Assembly (NCBI GenBank): GCA_030153805.1
Contig: JASKLG010000006.1
Location: forward strand, 1 to 42,082
Length of the DNA stretch: 42,082 nt
Reading direction: 5' to 3'
Source: Bacillota bacterium
GTDB taxonomy: Bacteria > Bacillota > DTU030 > DUMP01
Below are positions 22,629 to 31,071 of this stretch, piece by piece. A program made the translations under genes and the position numbers. The notes below the pieces were generated by a model. That model was given only the letters and a program-made list of their open reading frames with translations, did not search any database and was not told where the DNA came from. Within the stretch, counting starts at the first letter, position 1. Each line of letters opens with the position of its first letter.

Positions 22629-23453
22629 TTAGAGCCTGGCAATAACCTCACCAACCAAGCGAGCCAGGCGAGGCCCACTGGAAGCAGCCACATCCAGGAC
22701 GGCCCGGTGTTGAGCGACTTCTTCCTCCTCTCCACGGGCGCTATTGGTTATGACCGAGATAGCCAGCACTCTTAGTCCCGCGTGATTGGCTACGATTACT
22801 TCGGGTACAGTAGACATGCCCACGGCATCGGCCCCTAGACGGGCAAAAGCCCTCAGTTCTGCAGGCGTCTCAAAGCTGGGGCCCGTTACACCGATATAGA
22901 CCCCTTCTTTAAGCTCCAACTGTAAATCATCCGCCGCTTTGCGCGCCAGGTCCGAAAGAAAAGGAGTATAAGGCGGAGTAAGGGAGGGAAAACGCGGGCC
23001 CAGTTGTAGATCGTTTGGCCCGATAAGGGGATTTGTTCCCATGAAATTTATGTGGTCCGTGATCAGCATGAGGTCGCCCGGCTTCAGCTTTGGGTTAATC
23101 CCGCCGGCTGCGTTGGTAACCACCAGAACCTCAACACCTAAAGCCTGTGCCAGGCGCACCGGAAAAGTAACCTCCTCAAGTGAATAGCCCTCGTAATAGT
23201 GGAAGCGCCCCTGGAAAACGAGCACTTCTTTTCCGTTCCAAAGCCCGACCACCAGACGCCCAGCGTGGCCTTCCACTGTAGAAACGGGAAAATGCGGGAT
23301 GTCACGGTACGGGACAATGAGGGGTTCCTTTACTTCTTCTGCTACGATCCCCAAGCCGCTCCCTAAAATTACCGCCACGCGTGGGCGAAGCGGGCGGAGT
23401 CTTTGAAGAAAACGCGCTGCTTCCTCTGCCTTCATTTTCACGGTTAGGGTCAA
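22629..23453 (-). CDS. punA: Purine nucleoside phosphorylase (trimeric, inosine/guanosine type)
   Basis: 274 residues. Seen: VILGSGLGIVAEEV (phosphate-binding Ser loop), HFPVSTVEGHAGRLV, FQGRFHYYEGYSLEEVTFP, VVTNAAGGINP, LITDHINFMGTNPL and MSTVPEVIVANHAGLRVLAISVITN. It splits purine nucleosides with phosphate for salvage. Start is TTG behind AAAGGAGATGATAAGCC and overlaps the xerD stop by 4 bp (TTGA). In B. subtilis a pnp gene likewise lies near dacF and a recombinase gene. Confidence 0.95.
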   Translation of the reverse strand: MTLTVKMKAEEAARFLQRLRPLRPRVAVILGSGLGIVAEEVKEPLIVPYRDIPHFPVSTVEGHAGRLVVGLWNGKEVLVFQGRFHYYEGYSLEEVTFPVRLAQALGVEVLVVTNAAGGINPKLKPGDLMLITDHINFMGTNPLIGPNDLQLGPRFPSLTPPYTPFLSDLARKAADDLQLELKEGVYIGVTGPSFETPAELRAFARLGADAVGMSTVPEVIVANHAGLRVLAISVITNSARGEEEEVAQHRAVLDVAASSGPRLARLVGEVIARL

Positions 23454-24430
23454 GGCTTATCATCTCCTTTCGCCATGGACGGGTGTCCTCCATTCCTACT
23501 GTTGCTGGAAGGCGACGCCGGCCGCCCGTGCGGGTGGCAGCGCTGGTAAACCTCCAGCAGATGCTTGTGGGTGACCCGAATGTAAATCTGGGTGGTGCTG
23601 ATGTCGGCATGTCCCAGAAGCTCCTGCACCGTACGCAGGTCGGCGCCGTTTTCTAAGAGATGCGTGGCAAACGAGTGTCGCAGGGTGTGCGGGCTGGCTT
23701 CCAGCGGAAGTTTGGCTGCACCTGTATACTTTTTGAGGATTTGCCAGAAGCCCTGGCGGGTAAGCCGGCGTCCGCGGCGGTTTAAGAAAAGCGCCGTTTC
23801 ACGCCGCCGGGAAAGTAAGTGCGGGCGGCCTTCTTTCAGGTATAGGACCAACGCCTGCACAGCCTTTTCGCCCACCGGTATGATGCGCTCCCGGTTCCCT
23901 TTACCGCGGCAACGTACGTACCGCTCGGGCAGGTGAAGATCGCCCAAATTTAGCCCTATTAACTCAGAAACACGTAGACCACAGGCATACATTAGTTCTA
24001 ACATGGCCCTATCACGGATTTGTGCCGGACCCGTCGCCGGGACACGATTTAGAAGCTGCTCCACCTCTTGCTGACTCAAAACTCGTGGCAAGCGCACAGG
24101 CCGCCGGGGGCGTAAAAGATCTCTCGCCGGATTGTCGCTCCTAACCTCTTCTTCCTGAAGAAACCGGTAAAAGGTCCGCAGGGCTGCCTCGGCCCGGGCT
24201 ATACTGCTGGGAAGGAGACCCTTTCTGGCAAGGAAATGAACGTAACCGACAAGGCTCGCCGAAGTTGCCGTCTCCAATTCTTGTCCCTGAGCGCGTAGGT
24301 AGGCAGCCAGTTGTTCTAGGTCCCGTCGGTAGCTGGCGATGGTGTTGGCCGCAAGCCCTCTTTCCACCCTTAAATAATCCAGAAAGTCGGCCAGGATCCG
24401 GCCAGCTTGTTCCGGCCTTCTTATTCCCAA
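23450..24430 (-). CDS. xerD: Tyrosine recombinase XerD-like
   Basis: About 326 residues. The N-terminal core-binding domain FLDYLRVERGLAANTIASYRRDL is typical of XerC/D. Catalytic residues are visible: Arg in YACGLRVSELIGL, HTLRHSFATHLL, LLGHADISTTQIYIRV with the nucleophilic Tyr. It resolves chromosome dimers at dif with a partner. The GTG at the track start lies inside the ribosome site AAAGAGGTGG; TTG 24430 is better spaced and is used here. Chromosomal context (pnp, dacF, spoIIM) supports the housekeeping recombinase rather than a mobile-element integrase. Confidence 0.93.
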   Translation of the reverse strand: MGIRRPEQAGRILADFLDYLRVERGLAANTIASYRRDLEQLAAYLRAQGQELETATSASLVGYVHFLARKGLLPSSIARAEAALRTFYRFLQEEEVRSDNPARDLLRPRRPVRLPRVLSQQEVEQLLNRVPATGPAQIRDRAMLELMYACGLRVSELIGLNLGDLHLPERYVRCRGKGNRERIIPVGEKAVQALVLYLKEGRPHLLSRRRETALFLNRRGRRLTRQGFWQILKKYTGAAKLPLEASPHTLRHSFATHLLENGADLRTVQELLGHADISTTQIYIRVTHKHLLEVYQRCHPHGRPASPSSNSRNGGHPSMAKGDDKP

Positions 24431-24488
24431 GGTGCCCACCTCTTTGTTGAGCTTGTCCTAAAGACCTATATTAAAAAGACCGCCGTGA

Positions 24489-25127
24489 CTACACAACCAA
24501 CCTGGTTACCGTGCGCATGAAAACTGGAGTCACGTAAGCCTCTAACAAACCGGCCACAACGACCAAGGCCGCAGCCACAACAAAAAACAAAGCATAACTG
24601 AAGAAAGGCTGAGCTACAGATGCTCGACGGCTGAAAATGCCGTGACGCGCTGCAAAAAGAGCAAAACAGGTTGCTCCCACTCCTACCATAAGTACAGCAG
24701 GAATTAGGAGCAGGCTTTGTGGCAGCACGGCCGCTGCTGCCACGACGAGACCGCGCCAGCTGATTTCATCTACCAAGAAGCCCACTGTAAAACCGCAGGC
24801 AAAACCTTTGGTGAAAAGGAGAACTAACGCAAGAGGCAGCCCGATCACCGTAAGCCCGCCGAGCCAGATGAGTCCCACGGTCTTAAGGTTACTCCAAACC
24901 GCCTGGCCGAGAAGATCTTGGCTCGCCAGCTGACCGTCTTCCGCTACATCGCGCAGAAAAAGGTTGAGGTATTCCATAAGTTCGGCCTTTTGTTCTATAG
25001 TAAGTGCTTTCACTGCCACCGCGCCGAAAATGACACCAACGGTAAAAAGCAGGGCAACAAAAAAGTAAACACCCATATTCTCGCGCACGTGCTGGGCTAG
25101 GTCCTGCTCCAGGCGCAAGGCTCCCAC
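24489..25127 (-). CDS. spoIIM: Stage II sporulation protein M
   Basis: 212 residues with about five membrane helices. The start LAQHVRENMGVYFFVALLFTVGVIFGAVAVKAL is the SpoIIM signature, and SWRGLVVAAAAVLPQSLLLIPAVL follows. With SpoIID and SpoIIP it thins septal peptidoglycan and drives engulfment. Start GTG behind GAGGAGGGGTCAGC. It lies between the NUDIX gene and xerD, a usual clostridial order. Confidence 0.93.
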   Translation of the reverse strand: MGALRLEQDLAQHVRENMGVYFFVALLFTVGVIFGAVAVKALTIEQKAELMEYLNLFLRDVAEDGQLASQDLLGQAVWSNLKTVGLIWLGGLTVIGLPLALVLLFTKGFACGFTVGFLVDEISWRGLVVAAAAVLPQSLLLIPAVLMVGVGATCFALFAARHGIFSRRASVAQPFFSYALFFVVAAALVVVAGLLEAYVTPVFMRTVTRLVV

Positions 25128-25166
25128 GCTGACCCCTCCTCGGAATCAACCTCCCTTCAACTTTTT

Positions 25167-25189
25167 TATGCAGCTCCGTTCCCTGCTAT
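25167..25189 (-). promoter_or_regulatory. Weak candidate sigma-E promoter of spoIIM
   Basis: GGCATAGC and CATAAAAA with a 16-nt gap between the ATA and CATA cores on the minus strand, 40 bp before spoIIM. It fits sigma-E spacing but only part of each consensus. B. subtilis spoIIM is sigma-E dependent. Confidence 0.3.
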
Positions 25190-25722
25190 GCCGATCTCCT
25201 CTGAGCGGTCAAGAGCAGAGCGATCATAGTCTTGGCGTCACGGATTTCCCCATTTTTCAGCCACTCGAGCGCCGTGCGCCATGGGACGCACCGCACTTCC
25301 AAAAATTCGTCAGCATCCTTTTCGCCGTAAGCCACCTTAAGGCCGCAGGCTTCGTATAGATAAAGAATCTCAGACGAAAATCCTGGACTCGTATAAAAGG
25401 ACGTAATTTCTGTAAGGTGCTCCGGCGCATAGCCGGTTTCTTCCACCAGCTCACGAGCCGCGCACGCCGCCGGGTCTTCTCCTGCTTCCAGCTTACCCGC
25501 CGGAATCTCCCACAGTTCACACCCGGCGGCCAAACGGTACTGGCGCACCAGGAGAATTGTATCCGAATCCGCCCAGGCTATTATGGCTACGGCACCCGGA
25601 TGCCGCACCACGTCCCGCTTTCCTTCCCGTCCGTTGGGGAGTCGTACCAAGGCCTGCTCTACGCGAAAAATACGGCCGCGGTAGACCTCTTCACTCCTTA
25701 GCGTTTCTTCTTTAAGTAACAC
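25186..25722 (-). CDS. nudF: ADP-ribose pyrophosphatase, NUDIX family
   Basis: 178 residues from GTG 25722, which has GAGAGGAG 7 nt upstream. The longer track starts lack ribosome sites. The Nudix box is GKLEAGEDPAACAARELVEETGY; upstream are VVRHPGAVAIIAW and LLVRQYRLAAGCELWEIPAG; downstream SFYTSPGFSSEILYLYEA is typical of ADP-ribose pyrophosphatases. It hydrolyses ADP-ribose and similar dinucleotides. The usual clostridial neighbourhood of NUDIX, DUF3866 and spoIIM is conserved. Confidence 0.92.
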   Translation of the reverse strand: MLLKEETLRSEEVYRGRIFRVEQALVRLPNGREGKRDVVRHPGAVAIIAWADSDTILLVRQYRLAAGCELWEIPAGKLEAGEDPAACAARELVEETGYAPEHLTEITSFYTSPGFSSEILYLYEACGLKVAYGEKDADEFLEVRCVPWRTALEWLKNGEIRDAKTMIALLLTAQRRSA

Positions 25723-25919
25723 TGGCAGTCTCCTCTCATTCAGCTTTAAAAAGGGCATAGTTATAGATAGTAAGAAAGAAAGATTGGGGGTATGGGCCAT
25801 TCAAGTCGTTTTCTTTCGTCAGGGTTTCATTTGGCGGGGGCGAAAAGAAGAGCTTTTGCCGTTTCTGTACGGTCTGGGGCAAAAAGAGGCTGCTCTCTTG
25901 GATGTCATCAAATCCCGTC

Positions 25920-27014
25920 TCAACTAGCCAGTTGCCCGGCCACCCAGCCAGCAGCCGCTGCTGCCAGAAAGAAAGGCGGATCGTCGGCCGGGCAGCGGCC
26001 CATACTGTGGACTTTTATGCCGAGCTTTTCCAGCAGGTTCAAACCGGGCTCTCCCGGAGCAGTAACCAGGTGGTGGCGGCTCGCAATACCCGCCCGGGTC
26101 AGCTGTCTGCCAACAAGCTCCTGAAAAGAAGCGTCTTCAAGGCGCGGCAGGACAATCGTGGTTCGCGTCTGCGCCACCCGCCCTAACGCGGTGAGGGAAT
26201 GATGGCTCACCCCATTGTGGCGCGGGCGCGGGTCAGCCGCACTGAGCCGCAAGACCGCCACCGGTCGGCCGCCCAAGCAGTTTACTGCATCCACAATCTG
26301 TCCTTGTTCTACTCCAGAGAAGCCAAAGCGGGTACCCGTACCCACTATACCCGGCCCCATGGCCACGATGGCAACGTCGGCCTTAAGTATCCATTTGGCG
26401 GCGAGAAGAGCGGTAAAAATGTTCACTGCTTCCAGGTCACCGCCAAAGGCCTGGCCAGACGTGATAGTACTTTTCAGAAGGCCTTTCTCTTTTAGCTCCG
26501 GGACCGTTCTGCTGAAAGCCAGGGGCAGCGCGGCCGCATCGGTCATGATGTAAACGATACGCGCTTCGGGTCCCAGCACAGCCCGGGCGCCGGCTGCTGC
26601 CGGGGCGAGCATGCTGTGCAGTTCGGCTACCACCACAGGCAACCCATCGAGGCTGTCGGCATCGCGTAGGAGGTCATGATACGGGCTGGCCTCTTCCTCC
26701 ACCGCCAGGCAGCGCGCTTGGTACGGCGTATAGCGGAGCTTCATAATGTGTCCTGTCGACTTGTCACCAAAAGATGCTGTTTCGCGTCTGCTAAGGACGG
26801 CCATAACGAAGTGATAACCGCCGCTCCCCAGCCCCAGGTCAACCGCAGTGGTGTTCAGCTCTACCCGGCAACCGACCGGAGCCGGACCGGTAAGTTCCGG
26901 ATAATTTAGAGCGCACTCCACCCGCCCACCTAAATCCACCTCGAGCTCCTCTACTCCGCTCGCTAGCTTGCGCACGCTGAGAACTACGCCCTCTGTAGAG
27001 TGGAGGAATATCAC
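25920..27014 (-). CDS. DUF3866 family protein
   Basis: 364 residues. Sequence blocks such as VDLGLGSGGYHFVMAVL, HIMKLRYTPYQARCLAVEEEASPYH, VAELHSMLAPAAAGAR, VYIMTDAAALPLAFSRTVP, TITSGQAFGGDLEAVN and VAIVAMGPGIVGTGTRFGFSGVEQG mark this DUF. No biochemical role is established that I know of. It sits before the NUDIX and spoIIM genes, as in many spore-formers. Start GTG behind AGGAGAGATGAAAG. Confidence 0.85.
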   Translation of the reverse strand: MIFLHSTEGVVLSVRKLASGVEELEVDLGGRVECALNYPELTGPAPVGCRVELNTTAVDLGLGSGGYHFVMAVLSRRETASFGDKSTGHIMKLRYTPYQARCLAVEEEASPYHDLLRDADSLDGLPVVVAELHSMLAPAAAGARAVLGPEARIVYIMTDAAALPLAFSRTVPELKEKGLLKSTITSGQAFGGDLEAVNIFTALLAAKWILKADVAIVAMGPGIVGTGTRFGFSGVEQGQIVDAVNCLGGRPVAVLRLSAADPRPRHNGVSHHSLTALGRVAQTRTTIVLPRLEDASFQELVGRQLTRAGIASRHHLVTAPGEPGLNLLEKLGIKVHSMGRCPADDPPFFLAAAAAGWVAGQLAS

Positions 27015-27342
27015 CTTTCATCTCTCCTAATTCTTCGGTTCTCTGTTCTTCTCCTGCTGAAGACGCAGGTTGTTCTTCCTATCGTAGTGGTAAGACTTTG
27101 CTATCTTTTCCCATTTTCCTTCCAAAATTTTTTGCCTTGAAATACCTAACTTAAGAAGGAATTCGGCCCGCAACAAAGAAAATTATAAAGCTAAGCGGAA
27201 AAGCAGGTATTTGGGTTAGCCCTGCTAAGCCGCTACCTCCGGCTGTAGATCTGATAAAAGGAGGTGATATTGACATAATTTTATCGGTAAATCATTAAAG
27301 TAAGTCAAGTGGGAACAAGCAAGAAATGGGAGGGGATCAACT
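27015..27342. other. 328-bp divergent intergenic region with two predicted stem-loops
   Basis: Between the minus-strand DUF3866 gene and the plus-strand SNF symporter gene. The left part is AT-rich with nothing recognised. The right part holds a nested hairpin (27194-27234) and a second hairpin enclosing a consensus ribosome-binding sequence (27251-27287). TTGACA occurs at 27270-27275 but has no good -10 at 17 nt. Confidence 0.5.
27194..27287 (+). promoter_or_regulatory. Structured leader ahead of the SNF symporter gene
   Basis: First hairpin: AGCGG-AAA-AGCAGG, 13-nt loop, CCTGCT-AAG-CCGCT, symmetrical and perfectly nested. Second: CTGATAAAA pairs with TTTTATCGG (one GU) around a loop that carries AGGAGGTGAT, a near-full complement of the 16S rRNA tail. 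It is 56 bp before the symporter GTG and precedes only a TTG-ACA-TAA mini-frame. No known riboswitch recognised. Confidence 0.4.
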
Positions 27343-28695
27343 GTGTCTGACCCTAATACGCGCGAAGGTTTTGCAAGTAAAATCGGCTTTATTTTTGCAG
27401 CAGCAGGTTCAGCTATCGGTTTAGGAAACATCTGGCGCTTTCCCTGGTTGGCCGGAGCCAACGGTGGGGCCGCATTCCTTATTATTTATCTCGGGATCGT
27501 TATTCTTGTCGGCGTAACCATGTTCATGGGCGAGGTCACCCTGGGACGATACGCTCAACGTTCCAACGTCGGCGCTTTCAAAAAGGTCGCTCCCGGCTGG
27601 ACCTGGGTTGGCGCCATGGGGCTTTTGGCCGGCTTCTTGATTCTTTCCTATTACAGCGTGGTCGGCGGCTGGGTCATTTATTACTTTGTCCGGGCCATCG
27701 CTGGTTTCAACATGACCGATCCCAGCCTTACTGGCCAACTTTTTGAGAGTTTCATCACCCATCCCCTGCTGCCTCTCATCTTCCACGCTCTCTTTATGGG
27801 CATGACAATCTGGATCTGCTACAACGGCGTACAGGGTGGCATCGAAAAGTACTCCAACATCATGATGCCCGCTCTCTTTGCCATACTAATTATCCTGGCT
27901 ATCCGTTCCCTTACCCTGCCGGGTGCCGCTGAAGGGCTACGGTTCTATCTGGTACCGGACTTTTCTAAGATCACCGGAAAAACCTTCCTTGATGCCCTAG
28001 GTCAGGTGTTCTTCTCCCTCAGTCTCGGTATGGGCTCCATCCTCACCTACGGCAGCTACCTGAGCAAGAAGGAGAATATTCCGCAGGTTTCCACCATTGT
28101 TCCGATCATGGATACGTTAATTGCCTTTACAGCCGGCCTAATTATCTTCCCAGCAGTGTTTAACTACGGCTTTGAGCCCGCAGCCGGTCCCGGCCTCACC
28201 TTCGTTACCCTCCCTGCCGTCTTCAGCGAAATGCCACTGGGGAACCTGTTCGGCGGAGCGTTCTTCCTCCTACTCTTCTTGGCGGCACTTACCTCAGCCA
28301 TCTCGCTCTTGGAACCGCTGACGGCGTACATGATGGAAGAGCATGGCTGGGAACGCAAGAGGGCCACAGTAATTCTCGGAAGCATCATGTTCGTCATCGG
28401 AATCGGTGCTTCTCTTTCCATGGGCGTCTGGAGCAGCTTCAAAATTGCAGGCTTGGTATTCTTCGACCAGTTGGACTGGGTAGCAAACAACCTGCTCCTG
28501 CCGCTGGGCGGAATGTTTACCGCTATCGTCGTCGCCTGGGTGTGGGGCACGAAGAACGCGCTTCAGGAAGCCACGAACGATGGTACTCTAAAGTTCGGTT
28601 TGGGCGACTTTTGGGCGAATGTAATGCTTAAGTATGTTTCCCCTGCACTCGTGGCTATACTCTTCTTGACCGGTATCGGTATATTGAAAGTATAG
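27343..28695 (+). CDS. Sodium-dependent transporter, SNF (NSS) family
   Basis: 450 residues with about 11-12 membrane helices. The NSS signature is at the N-terminus: FASKIGFIFAAAGSAIGLGNIWRFPWLAGANGGAAF, which forms the Na+ and substrate site in LeuT-type proteins. GPGLTFVTLPAVFSEMP and the helix with SAISLLEPLTAYMME also fit. Imports a small substrate, most likely an amino acid, with sodium. Start GTG behind GGGAGGGGATCAACT. Alone in its transcript, with a terminator immediately downstream. Confidence 0.93.
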   Translation: MSDPNTREGFASKIGFIFAAAGSAIGLGNIWRFPWLAGANGGAAFLIIYLGIVILVGVTMFMGEVTLGRYAQRSNVGAFKKVAPGWTWVGAMGLLAGFLILSYYSVVGGWVIYYFVRAIAGFNMTDPSLTGQLFESFITHPLLPLIFHALFMGMTIWICYNGVQGGIEKYSNIMMPALFAILIILAIRSLTLPGAAEGLRFYLVPDFSKITGKTFLDALGQVFFSLSLGMGSILTYGSYLSKKENIPQVSTIVPIMDTLIAFTAGLIIFPAVFNYGFEPAAGPGLTFVTLPAVFSEMPLGNLFGGAFFLLLFLAALTSAISLLEPLTAYMMEEHGWERKRATVILGSIMFVIGIGASLSMGVWSSFKIAGLVFFDQLDWVANNLLLPLGGMFTAIVVAWVWGTKNALQEATNDGTLKFGLGDFWANVMLKYVSPALVAILFLTGIGILKV

Positions 28696-28702
28696 CTTAA
28701 GA

Positions 28703-28740
28703 GAGGCGGTACCTGACGGTACCGCCTCGTAGTATGTTTT
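28703..28740 (+). terminator. Terminator after the SNF symporter gene
   Basis: GAGGCGGTACC-TGAC-GGTACCGCCTC, a perfect 11-bp stem, followed by a spaced T-tract (GTAGTATGTTTTT). Confidence 0.8.
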
Positions 28741-28780
28741 TCTCACCCCCGGTTAAATTACTAAAAACGGGAGGTGAGAA
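28740..28780 (+). promoter_or_regulatory. Hairpin burying the DUF1540 ribosome-binding site
   Basis: TTCTCACCCCCG pairs with CGGG(A)GGTGAGAA, 12 pairs with one bulged A and a 16-nt A/T-rich loop. The 3' arm contains GGGAGGTGA, the ribosome-binding site 6 nt before the GTG start at 28782. Confidence 0.5.
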
Positions 28781-28781
28781 C

Positions 28782-29201
28782 GTGTCCAGCCCTCGGGTAG
28801 AATGTGAAGTGAACACGTGCACCCACTGGCTGCCGGGAAATCTTTGTGCCGCCGCCAACATTGATATCCTTTACGAAGAAGAAGGCAAAATGGCCCAGCA
28901 AAAAGAACACACCGAGTGCAAAACCTTTTCCCACCGCCGTGGCCTAGCCAATATGCTGGGGTCCCTGGACAACGTTAACTGGGGCGGGATGCTGACCGGG
29001 GTGTTCCGGGATGGAGTACAGATCACGCCTACTGTAACCTGTGTTGTGGACTCCTGCAAATTTTGGCAGGAAGGCAATCGTTGTACGGCCGAGTCTATCT
29101 TTGTCTCCGGAAATGGTGCTACGGAGTGCCAGGCCACGAACTGCGACACTTTTGTCAATAAAAACGAAAGCGGCCAGCCGGCCGTTTTTGGGCACGCCTG
29201 A
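28782..29201 (+). CDS. DUF1540 domain protein, two domains
   Basis: 139 residues from GTG 28782 (GGGAGGTGAGAAC upstream). Two Cys-rich DUF1540 units are visible: VECEVNTCTHWLPGNLCAAANI...TECKTF, and VTCVVDSCKFWQEGNRCTAESI...ECQATNCDTF. Each has four or more Cys in a metal-site-like arrangement. The linker (about residues 50-75) is Gly/Asn-rich. DUF1540 proteins are common in spore-forming Clostridia; the function is unknown to me. Not part of the symporter transcript, because a strong terminator separates them. Confidence 0.85.
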   Translation: MSSPRVECEVNTCTHWLPGNLCAAANIDILYEEEGKMAQQKEHTECKTFSHRRGLANMLGSLDNVNWGGMLTGVFRDGVQITPTVTCVVDSCKFWQEGNRCTAESIFVSGNGATECQATNCDTFVNKNESGQPAVFGHA

Positions 29202-29237
29202 GGAGAGCAGTCGCAGGCCACAGCGAGTCTCAGTAAA

Positions 29238-29290
29238 GCAAGACCTGGGGCGTACCCAGGTCTTGCGTCTTGTTGTTAATCTTTTTCTTA
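29238..29290 (+). terminator. Terminator after the DUF1540 gene
   Basis: GCAAGACCTGGG-GCGTA-CCCAGGTCTTGC is a perfect 12-bp stem followed by T-rich sequence. It sits between convergent genes and may also stop the M18 peptidase transcript. Confidence 0.8.
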
Positions 29291-29311
29291 CGGCTGGAAC
29301 CTACGAGTGGC

Positions 29312-30742
29312 TTACTTCTCCGGCTCCCAGAAGACTTTGTAAGCCCGGTAGGCCATGTAAATGTCGACCTTGCTCGCCACCTCGAACGGCGAATGCATGC
29401 TGAGAAGGGCAACGCCTGCGTCTAAGACGTCCATCCCCAAGTTGGCGAGAAATTGAGCGATAGTGCCGCCACCGCCTTCGTCGACCTTGCCCAGTTCACC
29501 CGGCTGCCAGGCTATATTATGGCGGTTGAGAAGATCGCGCACGAGAGCGGTAAACTCGGCACTGGCTTCGCTGGAGCCGCTTTTGCCTCTGGCACCCGTA
29601 TATTTGCTCAAGTTGATTCCGTATCCGAGGAGTGCCGAGTTACGTTTATCGCTAACTTCCTGGTAAGAAGGGTCTAAAGCGGCGTTTACATCGGCCGACA
29701 AAGCCTCACCTCGTGCTAGAGCCTCGCGCACACCGAAATCCACCGAATTAATACCTTCCCGGCGTACCAGGTCGGCCACAACGTTCTCGAAGAAGCGCGA
29801 CTGCGCTCCGGTGTTACCCATGCTACCGACTTCCTCTCTATCCGTAAAAAGGCAGACGGCGGTCTTAAGCGGCTGCCGCACCTCAAGAAGTGCACGCAGG
29901 CTGGTATACGCCGAGATACGGTCGTCTTGCCCGTAGCCTCCCACCATGCTACGGTCGAAGCCTACGTCCCTTGCCGGACCAGCTGGAACTGCTTCTAGCT
30001 CGGCGCTCACGAAATCCTCTTCGCGGATACCGTAGACCTCTTTAAGAAGGTTCAGGATGGCCAGTTTCACCCGCTCCTTGATTTCTTCCTCCTCAGGATA
30101 CGGTATGTTTCCCACCACTATGTTGAGGGCTTCGCCGCTGATGGCGTGTTTAGCCTTCTTTTCCATCTGTTCATAAGCCAGGTGAGGAAGGAGATCGGTC
30201 ACGCAAAATACCGGGTCGCCGGGTTCTTCGCCCAAACGAATCTCCCGGCGCTCCCCGCCTGCAAGAACTACCAGGCCGTGCAGAGCCAAAGGATGTACCG
30301 GCCATTGGTACTTCTTAATACCGCCGTAGTAATGGGTTTTTAAAAGGGCTAAACCTTCTTCTTCATAAAGCGGGCGCGGTTTGAGATCCAGGCGTGGAGA
30401 ATCAATGTGCGACCCAACCAGGCGGAAACCCGTGTTTAAAGGTTCCCGACCAACCACCACTAAAGCGGCGCTACGCCCACGGTTGTTGTAATAAATCCTT
30501 GTTCCGGGAACGAGACGCCCCTCAAACCTCTCGGCAGGCAGAAAACCATGCTTTTCTGCCTCGGCCAAAATCAAGGCGTTTGTTTCGCGCTCGGTCTTGG
30601 CCTCACTAAGAAAGGCTTTGTAGTCCTCAGCCAGAGCAAACACTCGCTGCCGTTCTTCCGAACTCAAGCGGTCCCAAGCCGGTTTGGGTTTGTAAGCCAG
30701 GTCTTCAAATAGTTTCTTACCTATGCTAGTTTCTTTCAACAA
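29312..30742 (-). CDS. M18 family aminopeptidase
   Basis: 476 residues. GSHIDSPRLDLKPRPLYEE carries the first metal-ligand His and Asp. KTHYYGGIKKYQWPVHPLALHG follows, then FTDREEVGSMGNTGAQS with the catalytic Glu, and ALLSMHSPFEVASKVDIYMAYRAYKVF with the last His. It is a dinuclear-metal cytosolic aminopeptidase that trims N-terminal residues from peptides, close to the thermophile/clostridial M18 branch. Convergent with the DUF1540 gene. Confidence 0.93.
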   Translation of the reverse strand: MLKETSIGKKLFEDLAYKPKPAWDRLSSEERQRVFALAEDYKAFLSEAKTERETNALILAEAEKHGFLPAERFEGRLVPGTRIYYNNRGRSAALVVVGREPLNTGFRLVGSHIDSPRLDLKPRPLYEEEGLALLKTHYYGGIKKYQWPVHPLALHGLVVLAGGERREIRLGEEPGDPVFCVTDLLPHLAYEQMEKKAKHAISGEALNIVVGNIPYPEEEEIKERVKLAILNLLKEVYGIREEDFVSAELEAVPAGPARDVGFDRSMVGGYGQDDRISAYTSLRALLEVRQPLKTAVCLFTDREEVGSMGNTGAQSRFFENVVADLVRREGINSVDFGVREALARGEALSADVNAALDPSYQEVSDKRNSALLGYGINLSKYTGARGKSGSSEASAEFTALVRDLLNRHNIAWQPGELGKVDEGGGGTIAQFLANLGMDVLDAGVALLSMHSPFEVASKVDIYMAYRAYKVFWEPEK

Positions 30743-31071
30743 GAATCCCTCCCCTTTCTCCTGCCCTATAGTTTACCACAATTCACCAGCATTCACACCC
30801 CCGGCGGGCGTCTCTTTCAAGCATCGTATCCCGCATCCAGGCAATATTAATTATAAGAAAAAACACAACTAGCTGGTAGTTTGGCAGGCACGTGAAACCG
30901 GATGTCCCATCAGGAAGGAATTTTTCCTTTTGCTGCCAAAAGCAACTACGTAGGGCTACCAAGAGACTTATAGCAAATTTCTGACCAAGTTAGGGAGGAG
31001 GGGGGACAGCGGTTACAAAAAAGAAAGAGCCGGGCACGCTTTTTATTAAGAAAAGGGGGAGAAGTTAAGTC
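30743..31071. other. 329-bp divergent intergenic region with a predicted stem-loop
   Basis: Between the minus-strand M18 gene and the plus-strand AGCS symporter gene. It contains GTAGTTTGGCAG (30876-30887) pairing with CTGCCA and AACTAC (30933-30949, five extra bases bulged), with AAGGAA/TTCCTT inside the loop. No glycine riboswitch or other known element recognised, and no convincing promoter. Confidence 0.45.

Noticed and set aside
23450-24430. XerD-like gene as a second mobile-element integrase
   Set aside because: Length, motifs and the conserved pnp-spoIIM context fit the chromosomal recombinase; no tRNA, att repeat or cargo is nearby.
27270-27290. TTGACA as -35 of a promoter for the SNF symporter
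   Set aside because: No acceptable -10 at 16-18 nt; TAAAGT occurs only at 20 nt, and the TTGACA overlaps the hairpin loop.
30743-31071. Glycine riboswitch before the AGCS symporter
   Set aside because: The conserved aptamer blocks of the glycine class are absent; only an unassigned stem-loop is visible.
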